DNA of 48,815 bases from NCBI GenBank assembly GCA_001275005.1, contig JWZX01003135.1:1-48815 (forward strand), in the 5' to 3' direction. The notes beneath the pieces were generated by a model. It saw only the letters and a program-made list of their open reading frames with translations, did not search any database and was not told where the DNA came from. The stretch's first letter is position 1; every line of letters starts with the position of its first letter. Source of the stretch: Chrysochromulina tobinii (lineage: Eukaryota; Haptophyta; Prymnesiales; Chrysochromulinaceae). This document shows positions 29,501 to 38,164 of the stretch, piece by piece. Position numbers and translations under genes: made by a program.

Positions 29501-30504
29501 AAGAGAAGCTCGCGGAGTCGCAGCAGAAGGTGAAGGAACAGCGCTTTCAGATGGCGAAGGCGATGCACGACACCGAGGAGACGAGATTGCAGCTCGAGGC
29601 GCAGATGAACGCTGCCGTGGAAGCCCGCAAGCGCGCGTCCGAACAGTTGAGGAAGCAGCAAGAGAAGTTGGAGGAATCGAAGCGCGAGCTCAACTCAGCG
29701 CTCGAAGCCAAGGCTGCGCTCGGCAAAGGTAAAGCGAGCACCCTGTGGAATCTACTTCGAAAGGATATACGCGACAAGGCCAAGATGAACCGACGCAACT
29801 CAGAGATGTTCCACGGCCTGAAGCGCCAGTTGACAATGATGGCCCTTCCAGCAGAAGCATTGGAAGAGGTGCAAGAGGTTGTGGAGGAACCGGTCGAGGA
29901 GGTGGTGGTGAGGGCGAAGACCCCCTCTCCGGGCACGCGCTCGCCCAAAGATGTAGATCAGTTCCGGTACATCTTGAACCTGAATGCGGCCACGCTGCTG
30001 CCCAAGATGAAGGAGTGGGTCGGGCCGCGAGAGTCGTGGGGCCTCAGGGTACAATCCGACGTGACGTCCACGTTGAAGGCCTGCGAGCGGCTCGTCCAGT
30101 TCTCTGACCCTCGGCTGAAGGAGGATCGCAAGATGGCGCTCGAGCTCGGTGGGATCGATGTTCTTGCTGATGCCATGCGCAAGGCCGCGGTGAGCGGGGC
30201 CGAGGAGCCGCTTGTGATCGCGTATGCCTTTGAGGCCGTGAGGGCGATCATCTCGGGCACTAAGCAAAAGGAACTCGACAAGGTGATGCAGGGGCCCGCA
30301 GCAGACGCCATCCCGGGCGTGATTCAGGGGGCGAACGCCGTCCTCGATCTCATGCTCCTCAGTGTCGTGCGCTTGATCACCAAGGACAATTACGACAGGA
30401 CGGCGTACGCGCTTCGCACAAACTGTCCGGTTGCGTGGCTCGACCCCGAGTCCAAGATCCCCATCGGAGAAGATGGAAAACTGGCGCCCATGAAGAAGAA
30501 ATGA
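26557..30504 (+). CDS. coiled-coil / mono-ADP-ribosyltransferase-like / ARM-like protein
   Basis: 1315 residues from the ATG of MHATPEIGQF. Layout: Pro/Ser-rich N-terminus; coiled coil ~260-400 (RERFERLELECELLQSDVSEV); a helical region beginning WNLEKWLSGYSF; then an ART fold. The ART signature is arginine-type R-S-E: R798 (KVYRAPGG), S827-T-T (GFMSTTLNKEEA) and the E870-E-E872 turn (PAEEEILLPPFT). Enzymes of this class move ADP-ribose from NAD+ to protein arginine. A long charged coiled coil follows (~925-1080), then a helical C-terminus with ARM-like text (RKMALELGGIDVLADAMRKAA). Activity is inferred from the three motifs. Nothing suggests secretion. The coiled coils and ARM-like end suggest attachment to cytoskeleton or flagellum. 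Confidence 0.82.
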   Translation: MHATPEIGQFPLQQLLQQVMVRWAASPNQLPPFLSTEPFAWREIEPLDGEWREIEHEPLGGWGRGASAPVTPRKNSPRTPGGGVGRGSLSNPIRPRGAVSPLVSTATLRTSLSPMRRGRSPASPSPLEPSPPPGHRPPMLLPPSPRPWTTTASPTELSGAYADVGAGERQSRGLPKPDFDGGVIYVPPHTPLNKIPSRKNGLLARNSSSGNGLAALNTEGRGLARMPSPARGLARAVSPPRLPAGINVHAAPAVRGENVQQKVRERFERLELECELLQSDVSEVEGRLVELGEETRCLREGEVVPIALLEQLITHVEEDVIQKESDYARYRDQIEDVLREEGECHVAILWREIGVAEQTAADLRARLEALEARDAATSSGVAIAEEQATLMASVIDDVLGDLDADEVEEEEEVSGGSSSRPSSATSGADDPESIPAPPPGWNLEKWLSGYSFDKIVSDAILARIRAKLPAGQNTARFEQAFMLKLNRAGSRDLLVALLQETPVLYQIADMIVKGASGLQSEIDAAEEDKRAAAAEALVNAPVIDAVTAARLKNEDFQKAGAFTLTYATEPEFFFQGVGRVTGPPTSQLEMGTFEAMEAEHCDFADSPLPFDPGNYGYSTTAPVEWNFVVDPLMKTEQASNVLARVAAKLQALVNSTNSAAPTQVLHGWSNARQVFSTRGSRGFRDAWPGTEGRAVNRVARPLSFFAKKRAEIDAKLIKIGEQATSDEELFALRLYTGPMFVKYNSTLRGARAKGTAIEFMYTRWWDLCRGNTYSTTLHVISAAIVKLSKITQASKVYRAPGGALPPSFWHRNATSGVQGGLECGFMSTTLNKEEAMKYARRAPGAVLFEIDQGFVARGASVSWLSQYPAEEEILLPPFTALEVANIQIEGAVVVCQLRPSLSSAVAASGLRTGADDIVAMQKMRENLREKAALDKLDTQMKIAREQQRLNEERGRWRAESAYQAKVASLRMNALRRREAQLEEKLAESQQKVKEQRFQMAKAMHDTEETRLQLEAQMNAAVEARKRASEQLRKQQEKLEESKRELNSALEAKAALGKGKASTLWNLLRKDIRDKAKMNRRNSEMFHGLKRQLTMMALPAEALEEVQEVVEEPVEEVVVRAKTPSPGTRSPKDVDQFRYILNLNAATLLPKMKEWVGPRESWGLRVQSDVTSTLKACERLVQFSDPRLKEDRKMALELGGIDVLADAMRKAAVSGAEEPLVIAYAFEAVRAIISGTKQKELDKVMQGPAADAIPGVIQGANAVLDLMLLSVVRLITKDNYDRTAYALRTNCPVAWLDPESKIPIGEDGKLAPMKKK

Positions 30505-30848
30505 GGCGGCTGCCGCGCGTGGTGCGAGGAGGCGTGTGTGCGAGGGCTGGTGCGTGTGCGGCAGAGTGGAAAGTGGAATCATCACGTGGCGGCGTGTGGT
30601 GTGTGTGCTCAATAGCAAGTGTGTGGGTGGGCGAGCAGCAAGATAATTACATGATGTTCTGCGTATACTAACGTAATACACTTACGTAATACACTTACGT
30701 TAGGCGTTCGCTCCTAGAGTGTCCTGACTTTTCATCTTCTATCTCCTGTCCCACTCCTTAAAGTAGTAATACCTTCTGCTAATCATTCGCGTTTGATTTT
30801 CACGACATTTGTCATCATTGCGCAGTTTTCTCCGCTCGGTATCTTTAC
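30505..30848. other. convergent intergenic region
   Basis: The 3' flanks of the ART gene and the glycosyltransferase gene. AT-rich in its second half. It contains a short repeat, ACTTACGTAATACACTTACG, at ~30668-30702, bounded by inverted TAACGTAA/TTACGTTA. No ORF of note. Confidence 0.6.
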
Positions 30849-33119
30849 TCAAAGCGTCCGGCATTTATCTGACATCGATCCTCGCAAGCTCCGCCATATC
30901 GCGCCGAAGCACAGCCCCACCTCTTTGAGCGCGCGGCCCACGAGCAGCAGGCCGAGGACCACCGCGGCAATCAGACACACAACATCCATGGCGAGCTCAT
31001 CAGCCAGCTCATCCGCCGCTCGCAGCTCACTTCCGTTCGGCTCCTGGGCAGGCGCCGTGACGGGCGCTGGCTCGATGCTTCCATAGGTCGGAGCCTCGCC
31101 GTACAGGGGAGCCGCGTCAATGACGTTGGCATCGCCGCCGTTGTGCGCCTCACCGACCCCTTCATGGCCGCCCGGCTCCCTCGCTTGAATCTCTTCTTGC
31201 GCTACCTCGGGCGCCACTGCCACCTCGGGCTTGTCAACATTCGCCTCTGATTCGTCAACATCAATGGGCTCTGACCGTTGCACCATCATCTGAGCAGACC
31301 TCGATACCACCGAACCTCGAGGCTTTCCTTCTTTGGCGACCCCGATCCCGAGCATTCCTTCTTTGGCGACCCCGATCCCGAGCAAGTCAGAGTCCGCATC
31401 CGCCGTGATCTCCTCAATCGGCTCTCGTTGCTCGGACAGTCGCAGCGACTCGTCCATGGCCGCGCGCATGCTCCGTGCCGAGCCAACCGCCATGCCCTGC
31501 GCTCTGAACGCGTCGTCTTGGGCATCTTTCGGCGTCGTCGTGAGCTCCTGTGGCTGCATGGCCGGTACAGCCCTGGCTTCCCCACTGGCCGCTGCCCCTC
31601 CGTGCTGACGCTCTTGCCGCCGCGGCTGATCCTGATGCTGCGGCGCGGTGCGCTTGCGCTCGACGCACCGTCGCTCCGCACAGCTCATCGGACAGAGAGG
31701 GCGGACAACGAGCGCATTGGCGACGCACTCGCCCGCATACGCCCACCCGGCACAGCGCACGTCGGCGTCGTCGCAGCCCTCCGGCGTGCCGATCGCGTCC
31801 GAGTCGCGAACCGCGTCGAGAAGCTCCTCGAGAGACGGGCGCGGGCACAGCGCATCCTCTGGCGACGTCAGGCCCGCGGCAATGCACGGTGGAACGGGCT
31901 GACGCCGCCGCTGGCTGCTCACTCGACGACGGCTGCGTCTCTGGGACTCCTCATGCTTCGTCAAGTGTTTTGGGGGCTCCTCATGCTTCGTCCCCACCGC
32001 CGCGGCGCCTCCCGCGCCGTCCTCCTCCTCCTCAAGGGTTGGCAACGCGATGTGATGGTACTCGCACAGCGCGGCGTTGAGTCGCACGCCCACCTCGGCG
32101 CATAGAAGGGCCGCGCCCAGTTCGGCGCGTTCGAGCTGCGCCATCACGAGCTCGCTTGGGAGTGGTGGTGGTGGCAGGTACTCGCCGCATGTATGGGGGT
32201 CAAAACCACCCTTGTGGCCGCCTGCAAACGAGAGCTTGTTGAAGCGCCATGGCGTAGGCAGTCGCGGCGAGACGATTCGACACCACATACCATAGTGCAG
32301 GAGCTTGGGCGGTGGAAGCGCGAGAGGCGGCGCCTGCCCCGCGTATGCCATCACCTCGGGTCGCTCCAAGTGGATCAGTCCGGCCTCAGCGGCAGCGAAC
32401 GCATAGCCGAGCATGTCGGCGACAAACGGCGGCTGCCCACGCTTCGCGTACGCATCACCGGTCGGTAAGTCGACTGACACCGATCGTGGGTCGCCTGGCA
32501 GATGCCAGTACTTGCCCGGGTTGAGCCGAACGGCCTTGGTGAGCTGCAACCAGAGCGGCGCTAGCCGGCTCAGGTCGTCGCGGTGCAGGCACGCCCACCC
32601 TCCTATGGGCTGCACCAAGTGCGCATTCTTGATGAACGTGCGTGCGAGAGCACTAGTCGCGCCGGCGAGGTACTCGTAACGCGCCGACACTGCGACACCC
32701 GGGCGCACACCCAGGGCTTGGCAGTCGATGGGGCCGCGCAGGAGCATGTCCGCCTCGAGAAGCAGCACAAACTCCGAGGAGGAGGAGGAGGCAGATGAAG
32801 ACGAGGCGTCCGACGCGATCCTTGCCCGGTGCTGCTCCTGGAGCCAATGCACGATGCCCGCCGGCTTATTGTACGGGGCATAGTCGTCGTTCACACCACT
32901 CACGCGCGAGTCGGCATAGTCGGGGTGCTCAAATGTACGCATGAAGGGCAGTGAGCCACTGCGCGAGCGAGCCTCCTCGTCGGCGCAAGTTGACATCAAT
33001 CTCGTCAAGTGCATCTGTGCAGAGCGAGCAGAGTATGCCAGCCCGATGCTCTGCCAGTCAAAGTAGGGTGTGCAGCCGGTTGAGAATAAGGCGTGCGTGC
33101 CTCCTGATGCGGTCGGCAT
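30849..33119 (-). CDS. SERGT/HPAT-like peptidyl glycosyltransferase with ShKT domain and C-terminal membrane anchor
   Basis: About 756 residues. The first ~330 match the family that adds galactose to serine or arabinose to hydroxyproline in extensin-type proteins: HALFSTGCTPYFDWQSIGL, NKPAGIVHWL, and the DxD-like FVLLLEADMLLRGPID. A ShKT module follows (CDDADVRCAGWAYAGECVAN...CPMSCAERRC). Then comes a low-complexity acidic region with a duplicated LGIGVAKEG (27-bp direct repeat near 31325-31380), and a single C-terminal membrane helix (VVCLIAAVVLGLLLVG). No signal peptide is present. An acceptor-like CATCAG/G lies at 33104-33105, just before GGTHALFS, so a 5' exon encoding the signal peptide is probably missing from this model. 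Expected location is ER/Golgi. Confidence 0.82.
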   Translation of the reverse strand: MPTASGGTHALFSTGCTPYFDWQSIGLAYSARSAQMHLTRLMSTCADEEARSRSGSLPFMRTFEHPDYADSRVSGVNDDYAPYNKPAGIVHWLQEQHRARIASDASSSSASSSSSEFVLLLEADMLLRGPIDCQALGVRPGVAVSARYEYLAGATSALARTFIKNAHLVQPIGGWACLHRDDLSRLAPLWLQLTKAVRLNPGKYWHLPGDPRSVSVDLPTGDAYAKRGQPPFVADMLGYAFAAAEAGLIHLERPEVMAYAGQAPPLALPPPKLLHYGMWCRIVSPRLPTPWRFNKLSFAGGHKGGFDPHTCGEYLPPPPLPSELVMAQLERAELGAALLCAEVGVRLNAALCEYHHIALPTLEEEEDGAGGAAAVGTKHEEPPKHLTKHEESQRRSRRRVSSQRRRQPVPPCIAAGLTSPEDALCPRPSLEELLDAVRDSDAIGTPEGCDDADVRCAGWAYAGECVANALVVRPLCPMSCAERRCVERKRTAPQHQDQPRRQERQHGGAAASGEARAVPAMQPQELTTTPKDAQDDAFRAQGMAVGSARSMRAAMDESLRLSEQREPIEEITADADSDLLGIGVAKEGMLGIGVAKEGKPRGSVVSRSAQMMVQRSEPIDVDESEANVDKPEVAVAPEVAQEEIQAREPGGHEGVGEAHNGGDANVIDAAPLYGEAPTYGSIEPAPVTAPAQEPNGSELRAADELADELAMDVVCLIAAVVLGLLLVGRALKEVGLCFGAIWRSLRGSMSDKCRTL

Positions 33120-33654
33120 TCACGCTCGTTTGCAGCCTGTGCTCCGTGCGCTGAGGGACCGGCTGCCCAAGAGTTTCCTTCAGGGGAGACTCGAGACTGC
33201 AAAATGCTGCATGCATAGAAAAAGTACTTGTGCACAAGTCGCAACTATACAATCTCACAACCGCTTCATTGATTGTGCTGATACTCGAACGCCGCGCGAC
33301 GATTCCTATACTGATTTCCACTCCGCCAGTCCGCCGACTCGCGACTGCGTCTGTCGCACTGTGTGAAGATGCTCAGGTTCGCGGTTCGCAGCCGGGTGTG
33401 CGCTCGTATCTGTGTGTGCGCGAGAACTGACTCCGTCAGACCGTGCGCTTCTCCGCCCCATAGTACCATATTACTGGCCGACGTGAAACCGACGGTAGGC
33501 CTCTGTCGCCAGCTCGATGACAGATGCTGCCAAAGGCAGATGTGCTTCACGCTGGGAGCGAGCTACGGCAACGGCGAATGGCCCATTATAAGTCAGAATC
33601 TCATAAAGGTATGTGGCCATAGACGGCATTAGGCCGCGCTTCGTGCGCATGCAA
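33120..33654. other. intergenic, possible unassigned exons
   Basis: Should contain the 5' exon of the glycosyltransferase, but no signal-peptide exon with a clean donor is visible. At 33471-33700 a minus-strand frame reads VFDCMRTKRGLMPSMATYLYEILTYNG..., overlapping the end of the PDZ gene in another frame. This could be its true 3' exon. Confidence 0.4.
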
Positions 33655-34560
33655 TCAAAGACTTGCCCGACGCCGCCGGCCACGTGATTTTGCCGATCCG
33701 CTCGAGAGCTCGACTTTGCTGATCCCTTTCCCGCCTTCTTGTTGGACCCGATGAGACGAAGATTTGGTGGTTTGGTTCTTGAGTCGGCCATTTGACGAAT
33801 GTTTCTGGCTCTTGTTGTGATGCACGAAGGCGGTTGAGGCCGGGCTAGCGCGCAGCTGAGTGAGGCTGTCCTCGTCGCCGCCAGCACCGAGGCCAGTCCG
33901 GCCAGAGAACCCCTGCCGACTTACCTGCCGACACTGCTCGCGCAATTGCCCGAGCTCTAACTCAAGGGCTTCCCGTTGGCTGATTAATCGCTTGTGCAGC
34001 TGCATCACCTCCTTCTGCGCCGCGCATAAGCGCAACCACGGTACTAGGGTGCCATAGAGGAGGCCGCCGCAGACTGTGAACAATAGAATTCCGAGGAGCA
34101 CGAGGGCGAGCAACCGCCTCGGCGCGGCCGCAGCAGTACGCTCCTTGAGCACCACGGAGGCCACTTCCTGGGGCAGCACTTGAATTCTGAGTGTGGTCGC
34201 CGAGCGGATGAAGGTCGAGGCCGCATCGGCGGTCATGCTCGACTCGCCGCCAATCCCGTTGATGGAGTAGATGACGTCCCCTGGTTGGAGCAGGCCGGCG
34301 GCGGGCGATTCGGGAGAGATCTGTACCACCACAAGCTGCGGCGGGGGGACGTCTACAAAGTACGAGAGGAACCGGTCGAGGCACGAGCCGCTGTCGCTGG
34401 TCAGTCCGATGCCAAGCGGCGCACCAGCCTGCTTGGGAGGGATCTCGACGGTAACGGGTTCATGGTCGTCATCGTCCACAGCGGAAGCAGCAGTTCCTCC
34501 GTCCGTTTGTTCGTCAGACCCTTGAACTTTGTTGTACTCGTATTTCGTTCCAGCCACCAT
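33655..34560 (-). CDS. PDZ-domain single-pass membrane protein
   Basis: 301 residues from an ATG. Residues ~35-135 form a PDZ-like domain: VEIPPKQAGAPLGIGLTSDS as the carboxylate-binding strand region, then VVVQISPESPAAGLLQPGDVIYSINGI and LRIQVLP. One membrane helix (~148-170, LLALVLLGILLFTVCGGLLYG) is followed by a short coiled coil (KEVMQLHKRLISQREALELEL) and a basic Ser/Lys-rich tail. It probably acts as a membrane scaffold; topology and partner are unknown. The 3' end is uncertain, because a second frame with good composition overlaps the last ~70 codons and continues to 33471. Confidence 0.7.
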   Translation of the reverse strand: MVAGTKYEYNKVQGSDEQTDGGTAASAVDDDDHEPVTVEIPPKQAGAPLGIGLTSDSGSCLDRFLSYFVDVPPPQLVVVQISPESPAAGLLQPGDVIYSINGIGGESSMTADAASTFIRSATTLRIQVLPQEVASVVLKERTAAAAPRRLLALVLLGILLFTVCGGLLYGTLVPWLRLCAAQKEVMQLHKRLISQREALELELGQLREQCRQVSRQGFSGRTGLGAGGDEDSLTQLRASPASTAFVHHNKSQKHSSNGRLKNQTTKSSSHRVQQEGGKGISKVELSSGSAKSRGRRRRASL

Positions 34561-34958
34561 TCAGATCCACACGAGCTGCCTCGCCTTCGACGACTCGCGC
34601 GCGCGCGCCTCAAGCAAAACGTGGATGCGAATCGTCGCCCGGAACTGCAGCCCGGAACGCAGTTCAGGATGACGAAACTGATGCGTTGTGATGACACGGG
34701 AGCATGCATGTTCGATGTGTCAACTGGATCTGGATCATCATCATCTGGAGTCCAGACGATCCAATTCCAGAAGATTTGGATCGAAAACTGTTTCAAAGTG
34801 CTGAGTGGCCGCGAAATTTTAATGATTTGAAATCATCTCGGGTCGTGATCTGGGAGGTGCGGTGGTCGGCGTGCCGTCGACTTCAATGCAGCGCAGCATG
34901 GCAGCATCAAACATTCAAACTTCCCGGCCTGTCTCTCTCAATGTAAGTAGGTAAAATT
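34561..34958. other. intergenic between two minus-strand genes
   Basis: The 3' flank of the channel gene and 5' flank of the PDZ gene. Contains an 11-bp palindrome, CTGGAGTCCAG, with flanking TGGATC motifs at ~34720-34765. No coding signal. Confidence 0.55.
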
Positions 34959-37192
34959 TCACACATGTATACGTGGACCCACTTGTGCTCTGCTGTCGTG
35001 CATGCCGCAAAGCTCCAGATATTCGTTCGCCAGGCTCTCGATCCTCTGTAGCTTGGACTCGAGGGCGTCGAAACGGGCGGCACTGAGAGCGGCAATGTCG
35101 GTGGCTCCTCGTGTGAAGGCTGCCTCCTTCATCTCCTCGACGCGCAGCTCCATCCCCCGAGTCGCGCTCGCGGCCTCAACCTCCTTGATTCGCTTCTCTT
35201 CGGCATGCAGCTGCTTTCGGCGACGGGCTGATTTGGTCTTCGGCTCTGGGGAGCCGGGCGACACCTGATGAAGGAGGCCATCAGTGATCATCAGAGGCAA
35301 TCAGAGGCAATCACGTGCACTGGGGAGCCGGGCCACACCAGATGAAGGAGGCCATCAGTGATCATCAGAGGCAATCAGGCCGCACCGGCGTATTCGCCTC
35401 CAAAGCCTCCATTTGCCGCCGAGCCTGGGCGTCAATCATGTCGGCAAGCTCCTTGGCGTAGACGGGACGGAAGCGGCCGCGGAACTGATTCCCTTGGGCG
35501 AACGCTCTGGTCTCCGCCTCACGCAAGAACGCGCGCCGAATCATCCACTTGATCTTTGAGACTCGGAAGTGCGCCTTGAACTCCGGGTGCTTGTCGATCT
35601 CGTGGAGCAATGCGGTGGACTCGATCGTCAAGACGGAAAGGTAGGTCACACAGAGCGCGGGCAGCTGGAGCTGCAAATGACGCGGCAACACGACGTCGTC
35701 CCCCCACACGTCGGAGAGGCCCTTCATCTTGCCTCCCCAAAAGGCCTTACCGCTTTGAATGATGTATAAGAATTCCGGCGGGCACAGCTCGCGAGGGGGG
35801 AAGATGAGCGCGTTCAGGCACATCCCCAGGTCGATGATGAGCCTGCCAGGCACGGCGTTCATGTCGCTGAGGTACCAGACCATGTGCACCCAGCGGGCGT
35901 GGATCGCCCAAACCACCTCGAGCTTCATCGAGGGCGAGAGTCTCGAGAGCAGCCTCTTGCGGACCTCGCTGTCGTTCACGGAGCGTTTCTCGAAGAGGTA
36001 CTCGCGCAGCCGGAACTGCAACTCGGGTCGAATGTGATTCTTCGACATGAACGAGTTGAGGCTCGTGAGCTCCCCCTTGAAGATCTTCTCCTGCGGCGAA
36101 GCCTCCGCCGCCAAGTTGCAAAAGGTACCGATGAGGTAGCCCCATAACGCGCCCGATGTGAGCATGATGAAGCAGGCGACCAGCTGCTCAGTCACGTTAA
36201 ACGGCTCCGCAAGAATGTCACCGTAGCCGACCGAGGTGATCGTCATCGCCGAAAAGTACAGGCAGTTCGAGTACATCGTAAAGGGCGCGACGCATTCGTA
36301 GCCGCCTTCGCATAGGCCCCCGATGCACTCTCCCTTGTCGCACACACGCCCGCTCGCGATCACACCTTGAGTATCAGGTGTGCTACTGCAGGCGTCGACC
36401 GCCGCTTCAACGGCGCTCCGGTTGTTATCCTCCCATGCCACGCAGTAGCCGTTTTGCCTCGGCCACGAGTGAAGTGGGTCAAAGGACGCCTCCAATCCCC
36501 AGATGCACGCAAACCAGTGCACGCCGACGATCTGTGCCAGGACAATCTTGACGAGGGCGAGCAGGGCATAGTTAATGGACCAGCTCATTTCCCACTTTCT
36601 GAAGATGCGCGAGCCGCGCGCGAGACGGACGAGCTTTGCCAGGCGCAGCACGCGGATTATACGCAGGGCGATCAAGCCATCGAGCCCCTCGCCCCCAACG
36701 ATGTCGAAGAGGCTCGTGAGGATCGAGAAGAGGTCGATGTAGAACCATGAGCTGCGCACGTAGTGGAAAGCGATGGCCCCTGGATCGGTGATCCATGAGG
36801 CCCCTTTTATGAGATCGATGCGCAGGAACGCGGTTCGGAATTGCATCAACATATCCATGATGAAGATGATGTCAACGCAGCGATTGAGGAGGAATACAGT
36901 GTCGCTCCATCGCTCACTCGGGCTGAGTTGCGCAAGGAAAGCCACCTCAAAGGGTGTGACGGCTGCAGTGTATATCAGCGCAACCGAGGTGACGAGATCC
37001 CAGTACTGCGAACAAGTGGCCTTGCGCGGGTCCTGCGGCCAAAAAATCACGGTCGAAGGTGAGGCAGAGGCAGGCAGCCGAAGGCAGCATAGGGAGAGCG
37101 CTTACGATGACCCAAACATATCGCAGGGTCTGGCTCCATGACTTCGGCTTGGCCTTCGGTAAGAGCACAAGGCCGCTAGCCTGGATCGACAT
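34959..37192 (-). CDS. CNG/EAG-type voltage-gated potassium channel
   Basis: Exons 37106-37192, 35386-37032 and 34959-35264, phase 0, give 679 residues. The first splice joins RYVWVI-DPRKATCSQYWDLV, the conserved start of S1. Six membrane helices follow. S4 is RIIRVLRLAKLVRLARGSR. The pore has TSVGYGD (S296-D301), the K+ selectivity filter. Between S5 and the filter is a Cys-rich extracellular insert (VCDKGECIGGLCEGGYECVAP), unusual for the family. The C-linker is recognisable (FMSKNHIRPELQFRLREYL). The cyclic-nucleotide-binding fold is degenerate: no phosphate-binding GExALL...RxA is visible. So nucleotide gating is doubtful and voltage gating is likely. The last exon adds a coiled coil (RRRKQLHAEEKRIKEVEA). 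It shares its 5' flank with the divergent gene at 37472. Confidence 0.9.
35265..35385 (-). other. introner-like intron 2 of the channel gene
   Basis: 121 nt, donor GTGCGGCC, acceptor GATGGCCTCCTTCATCAG. It consists of a partial then a full copy of a 74-bp unit. The unit includes a near-copy of the exon 3 start (GTGTGGCCCGGCTCCCCAG vs GTGTCGCCCGGCTCCCCAG). The 3' end is almost identical to transporter intron 5. Confidence 0.88.
37033..37105 (-). other. intron 1 of the channel gene
   Basis: 73 nt, donor GTAAGC, pyrimidine-rich body, acceptor TTTTTTGGCCGCAG. A conventional short spliceosomal intron without repeat units, useful as the local contrast to the repetitive ones. Confidence 0.88.
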
Positions 37193-37471
37193 CGTCAGGG
37201 TGCTCTCCGCCCTAAACGCTAAGGATACGGCGTTGCGGATGGCCACCAAAAATCATGTCTAGACAAGTCAAGTCAAGTCAAGTCGAGTCGAGTCAAGTTG
37301 AGACAACGGGGTGTTTGACTCGTTGTTTGTTTTCCCCCTTTGTAATAATCAATTCTCAAAAGGGGGCGCGCCGATTCATACTTTTCGTGCACCTTTCTGC
37401 CTTCACACCGCGCTCCCAACGGCCTTGTTGACGTCGATCTTCGCGCTGCGAACGCTGGCGAAAGCGGCAAG
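37193..37471. promoter_or_regulatory. bidirectional promoter region with CTTGA array (37264-37303)
   Basis: 279 bases between divergent ATGs. It contains AAGTC/GAGTC tandem units at 37264-37303, i.e. CTTGACTTGACTTGACTTG on the channel's sense strand, ending 71 bases before the channel ATG. No TATA-like box stands out. Confidence 0.5.
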
Positions 37472-38164
37472 ATGGTGAAGAGCAACTTCGTCCGCGCCTC
37501 TGCAAGGTCTCTGCATGTAGCCAGCGACATCGCCGATCTCGAAGCCTCAATAGCAGTTCAGCGGCAGCATGGGATCAGCAAAGCGATGCCCAAATCCGTA
37601 ATGCCATGCCACATCGGGCGAGCGGGCCAGACTCTGAGCCAGCGCAATGACGCCCGCCTTGTTGGTCGCCGTGCAAGCTTGAAGCTCGATGAAAGCGATG
37701 AAGAGCGAGTCGAGTGCTTTATCAAGGCATTTGCAGGCGGCCGGTGCCTCGTCGTTGAGCCGGGAACTGGCCGGCAGGTCTGGTTCCCATCACCTGCAGT
37801 GCGAAGGGCAATGCTTCCCGAGGTCGACAGCCTGTGCGACTTGCTCGCTGGCATCCCACTTAGCAGCGCCGCCGCTTTATCAGCACAGCGCATGGACTTC
37901 ACGGCGGCTAGCGGCGGCACTGGTTGCAGCCACTGGCCCTGCGGGGCAGGTCCTTCGTCGTCGACTGCAGCAGTACCGTTCTCAGTCACAGCCAGCGCTT
38001 CTGATCCGAGTACCGCTGATCTGCTTGCGCGGCCAACGACCATGGAGCTCGCCCTCGCTACCGGCAGCTATCCGCCACCGCCACGAGTGTCGCAGCCGGC
38101 ATTGCAACCGAGGATGACTGACAACGCAGAGGACACAGAAGATCAAGGTCATAATGATCGATGA
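37472..38164 (+). CDS. hypothetical protein
   Basis: 230 residues from an ATG. No family recognised. Residues ~65-130 look globular (LDESDEERVECFIKAFAGGRCLVVEPGTGRQVWFPSPAVRRAMLPEVDSLCDLL). The remainder is Ser/Ala/Pro-rich and ends in an acidic tail. It has no membrane segment or signal peptide. Support rests on the open frame, a good start position and mixed composition in the middle; it is divergent from the channel gene. Confidence 0.5.
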   Translation: MVKSNFVRASARSLHVASDIADLEASIAVQRQHGISKAMPKSVMPCHIGRAGQTLSQRNDARLVGRRASLKLDESDEERVECFIKAFAGGRCLVVEPGTGRQVWFPSPAVRRAMLPEVDSLCDLLAGIPLSSAAALSAQRMDFTAASGGTGCSHWPCGAGPSSSTAAVPFSVTASASDPSTADLLARPTTMELALATGSYPPPPRVSQPALQPRMTDNAEDTEDQGHNDR

